Assembly: GCA_030038435.1 (NCBI GenBank)
Contig: JASHOY010000328.1
Span: 1-44,418 of the forward strand
Direction of reading: 5' to 3'
DNA length: 44,418 nt
Source: Acidobacteriaceae bacterium
GTDB lineage: Bacteria > Acidobacteriota > Terriglobia > Terriglobales > Acidobacteriaceae
Positions within the stretch are counted from its first letter, which is position 1, and each line of letters begins with the position of its first letter. The notes under the pieces were generated by a model, which saw only the letters and a list, made by a program, of their open reading frames with translations, made no database searches and was not told where the DNA came from. The translations under genes were made by a program, and so were the position numbers. Positions 34,615 through 42,556 of this stretch are shown in pieces.

Positions 34615-36258
34615 TCATAGCCAGATAGCCAGGTGGCCCGGAGCATCGCTCGATGCTTGTCCTGCCAGCATCTCTGCAAGCTCCAGACCGTGGCGCGCAA
34701 AATAATAAGCCGCGCCATGAACGCGTTCCTGCAATGCGCCCTCGGGGAAGATGGCCTGGCTTAATGCCTGCGCGTGCCGGCCGAGCGTGGTTTCGCGTTG
34801 AAGCTGAAAATTTTCAGCCAGTCGGCGCAGGCGATCCATCTGGTAACGCATCTTTCCCGCCGCGGTTTCAGCCGATTGACCGAGACCCTGGTCGAGCGAG
34901 CGCATCCATTCAAGCAGCGCGTCGAGGTCCGCTTCGAGGGCCCGGTCTGCTGCTTCCAATCGCCGTTTGCCCTCGGCGGGCATGGCCCGCTCAGCCAGCC
35001 GCTGCGAAAGCGATGCGGCGTCCAATCCGAAGACCTGATCTACTCCCAGCTCATGTTTGCGCAGCATAGCAGCGATGGAAGGCTCAACAAGCGTGGCAGT
35101 GAGGCGCGCCAGGGCCGGCGTCTGGCCGCCGAGAATGCGCTCGTAAAGCGGGCCGGATTGCGCGAAATATGCAATTTCCGCGGGTCCGCCCACAATGGCC
35201 GAAGTCCCCAAAAGAAAATCCTGAAAGACAGGACGCAGCAACGCGGATGGCGAAATGCGCTCCGGTTCGGCTTCCAGAATGCCCAACAGATCCGCGGTTG
35301 AATAGCTCCGATCTTCCGCTTGCCACAGCCCTCCGCGTTCCTGCGCCGTAGGTGGGGTGCGCTTCAGGGCCAGGCGCGCTCGGGATTTTTCGTCGATGAG
35401 AAAGAGAAGGCTGGATTGCTCGGTGACCGCGACCTGCGCGTGATAACCGGCCGCTTCAAGCACGCGGTTGCGCTCCAGCAAGGCATCGTGAAATTCGTCT
35501 GCATTCTCCATTGCGGCGCGCAGCACAGGCGCTCCGATGCGGTGAAATGCGCGCCCTGACGCATCGACGATCAGTAAACCCTGGGCGGCAAAAATCGCGC
35601 GGTAGAAATCGCCGAAGGCCTCGGCGAGGGTGCGACCCGGCCGGTACGCGGCAGCAAGTGCTTCCATCGCCGCTGAGGCGCCGAGTATCTCGCCCGCCTG
35701 GTCAACTAAGGGCAGAATGGATTCATCGAGAATCATTCCACCCACGGGACGGCCTGAAGACTGCTCCTCCCGGGCGGCGTACTTAAGCGTGCGCAGTTCT
35801 TTGCCAGTGGAAAAGACTACGTGGTTGATCTCGGCGAAATCATGATCTTCAGCGGCCAGCCAGAAGATGGCCGCATGAGGATGCCCCGCCGCCGTGGATT
35901 GGCGTGCCCCGGCTATGGCTGTGGCTGCCTTGAATGCACTGAAAAGCGGTCCTCCAAACAGGCCCACCTGCTGGCCGGTGACAAATGTTCCTGCGCCTTG
36001 CCGCAACGCGGTGATGGACGGAGCCGCCGACGCCGAAAGATTCTGGGAGGCGACAAGCGATGCCAGTTCTGCCCAATGCGCAGGCTTCGGCATAGCCCCC
36101 GCCGGGCGCTCAACTGAGGGCAGGAAGGCGCCGAGCGATCCGGCACAAAAGTCAAGAAAGAGCCGGTTCAACCCCGGGACGGCCGTTAGCGGATAACAGT
36201 CTGCGATCAATTCTTGATTCACGTTTTGATTCACGAAAGACTCAGGCGCACCCCGCAC
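34615..36258 (-). CDS. bshC: Bacillithiol biosynthesis cysteine-adding enzyme
   Basis: 547 residues. BshC joins cysteine to glucosaminyl-malate in the last step of bacillithiol synthesis. Family features are CYPLTAVPGLNRLFLDFCAG near the N terminus, TFVTGQQVGLFGGPLFSAFK, IFWLAAEDHDFAEINH, ILGASAAMEALA, SAIVGGPAEIAYFAQSGPLY and a long C-terminal coiled coil (about 420-500). The start is uncertain: the frame opens with a GTG at 36258 without a good ribosome site, and other GTG/TTG codons lie within the next 20 codons. bshA and bshB are not in the window. It implies a low-molecular-weight thiol of the bacillithiol type in this organism. Confidence 0.9.
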   Translation of the reverse strand: MRGAPESFVNQNVNQELIADCYPLTAVPGLNRLFLDFCAGSLGAFLPSVERPAGAMPKPAHWAELASLVASQNLSASAAPSITALRQGAGTFVTGQQVGLFGGPLFSAFKAATAIAGARQSTAAGHPHAAIFWLAAEDHDFAEINHVVFSTGKELRTLKYAAREEQSSGRPVGGMILDESILPLVDQAGEILGASAAMEALAAAYRPGRTLAEAFGDFYRAIFAAQGLLIVDASGRAFHRIGAPVLRAAMENADEFHDALLERNRVLEAAGYHAQVAVTEQSSLLFLIDEKSRARLALKRTPPTAQERGGLWQAEDRSYSTADLLGILEAEPERISPSALLRPVFQDFLLGTSAIVGGPAEIAYFAQSGPLYERILGGQTPALARLTATLVEPSIAAMLRKHELGVDQVFGLDAASLSQRLAERAMPAEGKRRLEAADRALEADLDALLEWMRSLDQGLGQSAETAAGKMRYQMDRLRRLAENFQLQRETTLGRHAQALSQAIFPEGALQERVHGAAYYFARHGLELAEMLAGQASSDAPGHLAIWL

Positions 36259-36511
36259 CAGGAAACTTGCCGGGCAACGGTTTCAAAATCTGGCTCTGTT
36301 AAGGATGCCACGCGGGGCGCAATCGATGCACGAAGCGCAGCTTTAGTGGAAGCGATTCCGCGGGATTCGTCGCGCCGTAAGTCACTGCTTGCCTAAGGGA
36401 ATGTCCTTACACAGAAATTGCCGCTTTCCGCTTTCTATAGGGTGCTATTCTTGGCGCAAAGAGATCGATCCCGAGGCGGCGGCAGGTCGGCAGGGCAGCG
36501 CAAAGGAAGTT

Positions 36512-37174
36512 ATGACTTCTCCAGGTTAGCCCGTGGTCATTCCGGTACTTAACGAGGAGAAGACGCTGGCGCAACTTGCTCCGCTTTTCGCAGTTGGTTG
36601 GGACCCGCCATCAGCACATTGCCGGAAAGACCGCGACTTTGCGCACCGGCTTTGCCCTGACGCATGGCGAGATCGTGGTCGTGCAGGATGCCGACCTCGA
36701 ATACGATCCCACCGATCATTGAGGGCGTGATCGACCCCATTCTAAGGGGGCGTATGCCGTCTTCGGCTGGCGATTCCTGGTACGCAAAGCGACACCCGTT
36801 CTCTATTGCAGCCATTACGTCGCCAACCGCTTGCTCACGCTCTGGTCGGATGTTTTCACCAACCTGAACATGACTGACGTGGAGGGCGGCTACAAAGCAT
36901 TTCGCGGCGAGATTATCGGGAATATGGTCATCACCTCGACCCGGTTCGACTTCGAAGTCGAGGTGACGGCGAAGATGGCAAAGCTCGGACTGGCCGTCTA
37001 TGAAGTGCGCACCCGTTACTACGGCCGCACCTACGAAGAGGGAAAAAGATTCAGTTCCAGGATGCGCTCTATGCGTTCTGGTAGGTGCTCAAGTACAACC
37101 ACTTCGTGAGCCTGAAGAAGTCGTTTGTCCGCATGCCGCAGATAGCGACCACTCCCGCCGGCGAAGCCGGATAG
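36512..37174 (+). pseudogene. Decayed family 2 glycosyltransferase gene
   Basis: Fragments in all three frames spell a polyprenol-phosphate-sugar-type GT2. The original start ATG (36512) has AAAGGAAG upstream, but codon 6 is TAG (36527). VVIPVLNEEKTLAQL follows, then a shortened stretch lacking the DDGS region. Next comes GEIVVVQDADLEYDPTDH (with the QDAD motif) and a stop near 36719. The frame resumes as AVFGWRFLVRKATPVLY, HYVANRLLTLWSDVFTNLNM and YKAFRGEIIGNMVITSTRFD. One base is missing in the A-run near 37045, with another TAG at 37082 inside what should be FWYVLKYNHF. The end, KKSFVRMP, runs to 37174. With at least four separate lesions the gene is not functional. It lies between bshC and the HD-domain gene. 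Confidence 0.85.
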
Positions 37175-37178
37175 GCGC

Positions 37179-37799
37179 TCACAGCCCAAGCTCCGCTGCG
37201 CGTCTTTGCATAGCCTGGATGCAGAAGGCGATGTGCGCATCCAGTTCGATGCCCAGCTCCGCTGCTCCCTGGATCACGTCATTGCGCTTTACGCCGCGCG
37301 CGAAGGCCTTGTCCTTCATTTTCTTACGCACGCCGGAGGTGTCCACCTCGGCAATGGAACGCGACGGCTTAACCAGTGCGCAGGCGGTGAGAAAGCCGGC
37401 GAGCTCGTCGCAGGCAAAAAGCGCCCTGGCCAGATGCGAGGTCCGCGGCACACCGGAATATTGTGCGTGGCCGAGAATTGCAGTGCGCAACTCCGCCGGC
37501 CAGCCCTGTCTTTCGAGTTCGCGAACCCCGGCAAAAGGATGTTCTTCCACGGTGGGATGACGCTCGTAATCAAAGTCGTGGAGCAAAGCGGTGGCTGAAT
37601 AGAGATCCATCATGGCCGCCAAATCCTTGCCGGCCAGCCCCAGCCTTTTCGCTTCAGCCTCCCCATATGCCGTAACGCAGGCTTCCACGGCCAGGGCGTG
37701 TTTGCGCAGGCTTTCACTCTGAGTCCAGGTTGTCAGCAACTTCCATGCCGCGTCCCGACCGTAAGCGAACGGCGTTTCAGTATCGGCCACTTTTTCCAC
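37179..37799 (-). CDS. HD-domain phosphohydrolase-like protein
   Basis: 206 residues. An HD-type metal site is indicated by SLRKHALAVEACV (first His), ATALLHDFDYERHP (His-Asp pair) and LGHAQYSGVPRTSHLARAL (later His residues), the order usual for small HDIG hydrolases. ADELAG-type wording appears as FACDELAGFLTACALVKPS. The substrate could be a nucleotide or another phosphoester and is unknown. The start is a GTG at 37799 or, with the better-spaced AGGGG, the GTG at 37790. It is divergent from the zinc-ribbon XRE regulator gene. Its 3' end abuts the glycosyltransferase remnant. Confidence 0.8.
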   Translation of the reverse strand: MEKVADTETPFAYGRDAAWKLLTTWTQSESLRKHALAVEACVTAYGEAEAKRLGLAGKDLAAMMDLYSATALLHDFDYERHPTVEEHPFAGVRELERQGWPAELRTAILGHAQYSGVPRTSHLARALFACDELAGFLTACALVKPSRSIAEVDTSGVRKKMKDKAFARGVKRNDVIQGAAELGIELDAHIAFCIQAMQRRAAELGL

Positions 37800-37882
37800 C
37801 CCTGTTTATTTGCTTGGTTCGCGTTTTTCCGGGAATTTCAGGCTATCATGGGTGAATATTAGGTTAGACCCTTAGTTTGCAC

Positions 37883-37911
37883 TTGACAATTATGGTTCAC
37901 CTCCCTCAAAT
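37883..37911 (+). promoter_or_regulatory. Promoter of the zinc-ribbon XRE regulator
   Basis: TTGACA (37883-37888), a 17-base spacer and TCAAAT (37906-37911, four of six matches) form a good sigma-70-type promoter. Transcription would begin near 37918, which excludes the upstream in-frame starts and favours the ATG at 37979. Confidence 0.55.
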
Positions 37912-37978
37912 TAGCTCATATCGTGGTGCCGAAAAAAAGCACCCCGGGGGCCGCGCTCTGGCGCTCCGCAGACGACCT

Positions 37979-38512
37979 ATGGCTACCACCCCTGTCAGCG
38001 TGGAGACACGTCAGGTTGTGCGGTGTGAGGTCTGCCGCCTGGTGCAATTCCGGACCAGCAACTCACTTTGTAGAAAATGCCGTACGCCCCTCGACTTCGA
38101 GGAGCCGGCGCGAATGCCGCAACTGGTTGCTGGCCAGCCTGCCGGACCTGCGGGTGATATGGGACTGCAGGTGGCCAGGCGGGTCCGCGAAATCCGGCGC
38201 GCCCGCCACATGAGCCAGCGCCAGCTTGCCGGGCGAATGATGGTCCCGCGCACTTACATCTCAAAAATTGAAAATGGCAAAGCCATTCCCACTCTGGGGT
38301 CGCTGGAGCGGCTGGCGATGGCCCTCGACGTGCCCGTATCGCAACTGGTGCGCGATGAACGCAGCCGCCGCGAAGAGGAGATTGCAGCCATTCTCGCCGA
38401 TCCTTTCCTCGCCGAAATCGCCGCACTGCTGCCTCATCTGAGTCCGGTGCATCGCGCCTTGTTCAGCGGCGCGGTGCACGATGCCGCCGGCGGCCAGCGG
38501 CGCTCCGCCTAG
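37979..38512 (+). CDS. XRE-family regulator with N-terminal zinc ribbon
   Basis: 177 residues from the ATG at 37979; earlier in-frame starts fall on or before the promoter at 37883-37911. A zinc-ribbon-like knuckle pair is at Cys16, Cys19, Cys31 and Cys34 (RCEVCRLVQF and CRKCRTPLD). The helix-turn-helix of the Cro/C1 type follows at about 65-125: RVREIRRARHMSQRQLAGRM, VPRTYISKIENGKAIPTLGS. A C-terminal helical tail (about 125-177) may mediate oligomerisation. It is probably a DNA-binding repressor, perhaps of itself and the divergent HD gene. The zinc ribbon could sense metal or redox state or be purely structural. Confidence 0.82.
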   Translation: MATTPVSVETRQVVRCEVCRLVQFRTSNSLCRKCRTPLDFEEPARMPQLVAGQPAGPAGDMGLQVARRVREIRRARHMSQRQLAGRMMVPRTYISKIENGKAIPTLGSLERLAMALDVPVSQLVRDERSRREEEIAAILADPFLAEIAALLPHLSPVHRALFSGAVHDAAGGQRRSA

Positions 38513-38589
38513 CTGGCCCTGACTGCGCGCTCGTTGGCCGTCGTCGCCATCCGCGCCTGGATGTGCGTCGGCTGCGGTGCGCGCTGCGA

Positions 38590-38609
38590 CCGCCGTGTAA
38601 TTGCGGCGG
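38590..38609 (+). terminator. Weak hairpin after the XRE gene
   Basis: CCGCCG and CGGCGG (38590-38595 and 38604-38609) can pair across the loop TGTAATTG. No T-run follows, so termination is doubtful. The rest of 38513-38806 shows no gene. Confidence 0.2.
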
Positions 38610-38806
38610 GCGGATGCTTATGCTAGGGTCAGAATGGTATTTTCCGGCTCAGGCTGACGAAGCGCTTTTCGTGCCGCATGGAGATACGCACACGGGGTGA
38701 GTGGACCTTTTCCTCTGGAATTATGCGTCCATTCTCTCAGCGCCCGGACTTTGAACAACCCGGTCGCCGACCCTGAAGCCGCATAAGAAACCAAGAGGCG
38801 AGACCT

Positions 38807-39640
38807 TTGTATCATTCTTCCACGCTGCGCATCCATGAGCTGACTCCCGCAGAGCGCGCGGTCTACGACACCCTCAAACCCGGTTCGCTTCCTGAGCACG
38901 TAGCCATCATTATGGACGGCAATGGCCGCTGGGCCGGCCGCCGCCTGCTCAAGCGATTCCAGGGGCACCAGCAAGGCGCCCGCAGTGTCCAGCTTGTTAC
39001 CGAGACAGCCTCGCGCATCGGCCTGCCATGGCTTACCCTGTATGCCTTTTCGCTGGAAAACAACCTGCGCCGGCCGCGCGCGGAAGTAAACTTCCTGATG
39101 CGCCTGCTGCGCAGCTACCTGGAGAGCAACGTCCAGCGCATGATGGATAACAACGTGCGCATGCGTTATATCGGTCGCACCCATGACCTTCCCCCCGAGG
39201 TCCAGGAAAGAATGCTCTGGGCGGAAGAGACTACGGCGCGCAACACCGGAACCACGCTCACCCTGGCGCTCAACTACGGCGCGCGTTCTGAACTGGTGGA
39301 CGCTTTTCGCGCTCTGGCCGCGGAGATCCGGCACAAGCATATTTCTCCGGACAGGATTACCGAGCAGGACATCCACCGCCATCTCTACACTGCCCAGATG
39401 CCCGATCCCGATCTCCTCATTCGCACTTCCGGCGAGATGCGGGTCTCGAATTTTCTCCTCTGGCAGATTGCGTATACCGAGATTTACGTCACCGATATGT
39501 TCTGGCCCGACTTCAGGGGTATTCACCTCCTCGAGGCGATTGCCAACTATCAACGGCGCGAGCGCCGGTATGGGGGCCTGAGCGAGAGTGTGGGCGAAGT
39601 GGAAGAAAACCCGGAGCGGATTCGCATTGCGGCGGGATGA
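38807..39640 (+). CDS. uppS: Isoprenyl transferase (undecaprenyl diphosphate synthase)
   Basis: 277 residues. The start is a TTG at 38807 with AGAGGCGAG about 8 bases upstream. The enzyme makes the C55 lipid carrier for cell-wall synthesis by adding isopentenyl units in cis. The catalytic Asp37 lies in VAIIMDGNGRWAGRR. The downstream motif RTSGEMRVSNFLLWQIAYTE and FWPDFRG are conserved. The usual FSSENWxRP is here FSLENNLRRP (81-90), with the Trp absent and one extra residue. It heads the uppS, cdsA, dxr, rseP series, but the reversed toxin-antitoxin pair separates it from cdsA by 1.1 kb, so cdsA needs its own promoter. Confidence 0.95.
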   Translation: MYHSSTLRIHELTPAERAVYDTLKPGSLPEHVAIIMDGNGRWAGRRLLKRFQGHQQGARSVQLVTETASRIGLPWLTLYAFSLENNLRRPRAEVNFLMRLLRSYLESNVQRMMDNNVRMRYIGRTHDLPPEVQERMLWAEETTARNTGTTLTLALNYGARSELVDAFRALAAEIRHKHISPDRITEQDIHRHLYTAQMPDPDLLIRTSGEMRVSNFLLWQIAYTEIYVTDMFWPDFRGIHLLEAIANYQRRERRYGGLSESVGEVEENPERIRIAAG

Positions 39641-39683
39641 ATTGCAACTGCAGCCGAAGGCGGGCAGGAAAAGCGATCACTCC

Positions 39684-40109
39684 TCACAGAATCGGTGTAT
39701 TGAAATCCGCGATAAATTGAATGCCCGGGACGTCGAGCCTGGTGAGTTGTTTGTCGCCGGTCAAGAAAAGATCAATGCCGGCCGAAGCTGCGCAGGCCAG
39801 ATGGATGGAGTCTGCAACCTTGAGCTTTTGCTTCGCCCGCAAACAGCTGAAAAGCCGTACAGATCTTTCGTCGAAAGGCAAATAGGAGAAGCCCATTTCC
39901 CGAAGGGTTTCTTGTACCTTGTCTGTCTTCTGCGGGTCCGGCGATTTTTCTGCGATGGCCAATATCTCTCCGAGAGCAAAACAACTCGTAAAAAGCGAGT
40001 CACCCCTTTGGAAGGAGCGTTCAAGTAGCTGACGCGCACGCCTGGAAAAGGTAGGGTGACCCTCCAGCAGGTAGATGACGATCATGCTGTCCCAGAAGAT
40101 ACGGCTCAT
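39684..40109 (-). CDS. PIN-domain toxin, VapC-like ribonuclease
   Basis: 141 residues. The four acidic residues of the PIN active site are in place: Asp7 (RIFWDSMIVIYLLEG), Glu48 (FALGEILAI), Asp100 (LKVADSIHLACAAS) and Asp119 (LFLTGDKQL). Such proteins are metal-dependent RNases that cut specific tRNA or rRNA sites when freed from their antitoxin. The start ATG overlaps the stop of the upstream gene by four bases (ATGA), the usual antitoxin-toxin coupling. Its 3' end faces the uppS end, 43 bases away. The presence of the full quartet suggests an active toxin. Confidence 0.88.
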   Translation of the reverse strand: MSRIFWDSMIVIYLLEGHPTFSRRARQLLERSFQRGDSLFTSCFALGEILAIAEKSPDPQKTDKVQETLREMGFSYLPFDERSVRLFSCLRAKQKLKVADSIHLACAASAGIDLFLTGDKQLTRLDVPGIQFIADFNTPIL

Positions 40110-40582
40110 GCCGCGTCTTCTTTCTCGTGGCCGCGAACCCAGCGAATGAATGCTTCGGCTCCGCCGTAATCCGCCAATTCATCTTTGAGCAGGCCGCGAA
40201 GCTTTTCGGTCAATCTCATTGCTCGTTCTTCCGGCGTCTCCTCAAACGACGTTGGGGCTTTCTCTGGAGGCGTATCTTGCGTCGGCTCCGGCGTCGCATT
40301 CGACGGCGTAGCCACGCGATAACGGAATACGACGGTCGTGCTCATTTTGGACGGGGGCCCATCGATTTTTTCAATTTCAAGACCATTTTCGCGGAGAAAT
40401 TCTTTCTTGCGCAGAGCGGTACAAACCTGGGGAATATTGCCCGGTGGAAATCCTTGACTGACCAGGTCCCGCAAAATCTCTTTCACGGCAATTGAAAACT
40501 CAGACTTGCCGGAGCGTAAGGCTGGTTTCACGTATTTCTGGACCGCCACTGCGCGGACCTGATCACTTGATCCCTGATTCAT
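40106..40582 (-). CDS. Putative antitoxin of the PIN toxin, unrecognised family
   Basis: 158 residues from the ATG at 40582, which has AAAAGGAG 8 bases upstream; an in-frame ATG at 40681 lacks this and lies in the promoter region. The N-terminal 90 or so residues (VQKYVKPALRSGKSEFSIAV, PQVCTALRKKEFLREN, STTVVFRYRV) form a compact alpha/beta unit that recalls small modules seen in some restriction-related proteins, not a usual AbrB, Phd or RHH antitoxin fold. A Pro/Thr-rich linker (91-112) joins a helical, charged tail (RLTEKLRGLLKDELADYGGA) that could wrap the toxin. The antitoxin role is inferred from order and overlap. It is about twice the usual VapB length. Confidence 0.7.
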   Translation of the reverse strand: MNQGSSDQVRAVAVQKYVKPALRSGKSEFSIAVKEILRDLVSQGFPPGNIPQVCTALRKKEFLRENGLEIEKIDGPPSKMSTTVVFRYRVATPSNATPEPTQDTPPEKAPTSFEETPEERAMRLTEKLRGLLKDELADYGGAEAFIRWVRGHEKEDAA

Positions 40583-40761
40583 GAGTGTTCTCCTTTTGCT
40601 CAATTCCCTCGGGGCACAGCTTTGCAAACATAGAGTGCTAAAAAACTGGCTGATAGTCAAATTGTTTGTCATTTTCGCCATAGATAGACTGACAAGTTTG
40701 GCACGGATTTCGATTTGCGGTCCGTCTCTCCTCGTCCCGGCAGTGTATTCTCTTCCAGGAA

Positions 40762-41586
40762 ATGAAACGAATCTTCACTGCGGCAATACTCATCCCGGTC
40801 GTTCTGTGCCTGGTTTTCCTTGCCCCCTATTGGTTGTTTGTCCTCGTGGTTGCCGCGGTTGCGGCCCTGGCCGGTTGGGAGTGCATGAGTCTTACCGGGC
40901 GGGCCGGAGCGCGTCCGCCTCGCGTGGCCGTGGTAGCGGCTCTGCTGCTGTTCTTTGCCGGCAACTTTGAGTGGCCCGACCGTACCGTCATTCTTTTGGG
41001 CTTGCTGTGCCTGGCACTGCTTGTCTATTGCACTTTCAGCCGGGCTCCGGAGCGCGTCCTCGGTGACGCGACGGCTTCTTTCTTTTGCATGGTTTACGTG
41101 GGATTTACGTTGCTTGCCCTGACCGGGCTCCGCGAAGAGCCCAACGGCCCTTCGGTGGTGGTGTTTCTCTTCTTTGTGGTTTGGGCAGGCGATATTGCCG
41201 CCCTCTACGTGGGACGCTACCTGGGTAAACGAAAGATGGCGCCCCGGATCAGTCCTCAGAAAACCTGGGCCGGCGCGGTGGGATCGCTGGTGGCAAGTCT
41301 CGCTGTTGCTGTTGGGCTGCTGGTCGCCGCCAATGTGCTTGAAAAATGGAATTCGGCGGTGCTCACATATTCCGACCAGGCCTGGTACTGGATGATGATG
41401 GCGGTGATCGTAAATGTCTCCGCACAAGTGGGAGACCTGGCAGAGTCTGCCTTGAAGCGCTCCGCAGGAGTGAAAGATTCCGGCGACCTGCTGCCCGGGC
41501 ATGGCGGGATGCTCGACCGCATCGATGCGCTGCTGCTGGCCGCTCCGGTGCTGTGGTACGCTCAGGTGATTCGCCAGATGTTTTGA
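40762..41586 (+). CDS. cdsA: Phosphatidate cytidylyltransferase
   Basis: 274 residues, about eight membrane helices. The enzyme makes CDP-diacylglycerol from phosphatidate and CTP in the inner membrane, the branch point for phospholipids. The CDS signature is at VSAQVGDLAESALKRSAGVK and DSGDLLPGHGGMLDRIDALL, with the earlier RISPQKTWAGAVGS. The start ATG has only CAGGAA close upstream. It is 179 bases from the divergent antitoxin start, where its promoter probably lies. The membrane protein gene follows after 46 bases and dxr after that. Confidence 0.95.
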   Translation: MKRIFTAAILIPVVLCLVFLAPYWLFVLVVAAVAALAGWECMSLTGRAGARPPRVAVVAALLLFFAGNFEWPDRTVILLGLLCLALLVYCTFSRAPERVLGDATASFFCMVYVGFTLLALTGLREEPNGPSVVVFLFFVVWAGDIAALYVGRYLGKRKMAPRISPQKTWAGAVGSLVASLAVAVGLLVAANVLEKWNSAVLTYSDQAWYWMMMAVIVNVSAQVGDLAESALKRSAGVKDSGDLLPGHGGMLDRIDALLLAAPVLWYAQVIRQMF

Positions 41587-41632
41587 TGGTTTTCGATGCC
41601 CCGCCAGTCTGGAAGCTTCAACGAGGGAGATT

Positions 41633-42556
41633 ATGGGCCGGAAGCATAAGATCGCGTCGCTCGCCGTTGCTGGGCTAGCGGTCTTGTTCGACGCATTCTT
41701 CATCTTCCTCAGGCACAGCCCCGTACTCTCACCCGTCATTCCGTTTGTTTATGATCCCTACGACGCCATAGGCTCCATGGCGATGGTTGTCGGCACGCTG
41801 CTGGCTCTGCTCTGCCTTCGCCGGACCTTTCTGCCCGAATCTGGCCAGCTGCGCTCGACGCCCGGTCCATCGCACCCGACGGATCCTCTGCGTCTCGTCT
41901 TCCTCGCCCGCGCAGAAGTTGCAGTGGCGATGAGTGTATTGGTCGTCCTGGAAGCGGATATGATCGCCATGACCCGGCACCTCTCTGCATGGAGAGGCAC
42001 TCCCGCAATTGAAATTCCGGCGCTGATCGGCGGTATGGCCGCCGCTTCCTTTGCTGTTCTCGCCTTGGCAGGCGCAACCGTGTGTCATCTTACCGTTCCC
42101 GGCACCCGACGCCAGGCGATACGCGCAGCCGCCGTGCTCGTTGTCTGCATCGTCGCACTGGCGTTCTACCCGGAACACTTTCTTCGCAGCACGCCTCTAT
42201 ACTTCCTCACCATCGTTGCCGGCGACGTGATCTTCTTCGCATCCGTCTCGGCTCTTACCTCCGCCGCTCTGCCACTCGAAATCAGCGAATCGCACCCTCA
42301 AGTCTCTGCCTCCCGGTTTTTCTCCTCGACCTGGATGCAATGGGGTGCCATTACCATGCTCGGCATCGCAATGGGCGCCTGCGCTCTGCTTGGCGAAATC
42401 TTTGCCCACGGGCGAGACACAGGACTCGAAAACATTCCGCCTGCGCCAATGGTGATCGTCTTCGCGATGTTCCTTGGATCGGGCGCGACGGGCCTGCTCA
42501 TCGCCTTTGCGTTTCTGAGAAAGCCGCTGGGCCTGTTTAGAAAGGCGTCCCATTGA
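41633..42556 (+). CDS. Uncharacterised integral membrane protein
   Basis: 307 residues with about eight hydrophobic segments (roughly 5-26, 42-63, 89-111, 128-150, 165-182, 187-212, 233-256 and 268-290). GAGGGAG lies 5 bases before the ATG. I do not recognise a family; no catalytic motif stands out. Its stop overlaps the TTG start of dxr, so it is translated with the isoprenoid/envelope block, 46 bases after cdsA. That fixed position between cdsA and dxr suggests a membrane or lipid-related role (inference only). The region HLSAWRGTPAIEIPALIGGM is hydrophilic and may form an outer loop. Confidence 0.75.
   Translation: MGRKHKIASLAVAGLAVLFDAFFIFLRHSPVLSPVIPFVYDPYDAIGSMAMVVGTLLALLCLRRTFLPESGQLRSTPGPSHPTDPLRLVFLARAEVAVAMSVLVVLEADMIAMTRHLSAWRGTPAIEIPALIGGMAAASFAVLALAGATVCHLTVPGTRRQAIRAAAVLVVCIVALAFYPEHFLRSTPLYFLTIVAGDVIFFASVSALTSAALPLEISESHPQVSASRFFSSTWMQWGAITMLGIAMGACALLGEIFAHGRDTGLENIPPAPMVIVFAMFLGSGATGLLIAFAFLRKPLGLFRKASH

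Noticed and set aside
36831..37109. Short plus-strand open frame that could be read as an intact small glycosyltransferase-like gene
   Set aside because: It is the C-terminal half of the GT2 remnant, lacks the catalytic N-terminal part, and loses the frame near 37045.
36512..37174. Programmed frameshifting or stop read-through to explain the GT2 fragments
   Set aside because: At least four independent lesions, including an internal deletion of the nucleotide-sugar-binding region, cannot be bridged by recoding.
38618..39553. Open frame of 311 codons antisense to uppS
   Set aside because: The plus strand encodes a complete UppS; the antisense frame has no family features.
40690..40720. TTGGCACGG sequence before cdsA as a sigma-54 promoter
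   Set aside because: The GG to GC distance is wrong (15 bases).
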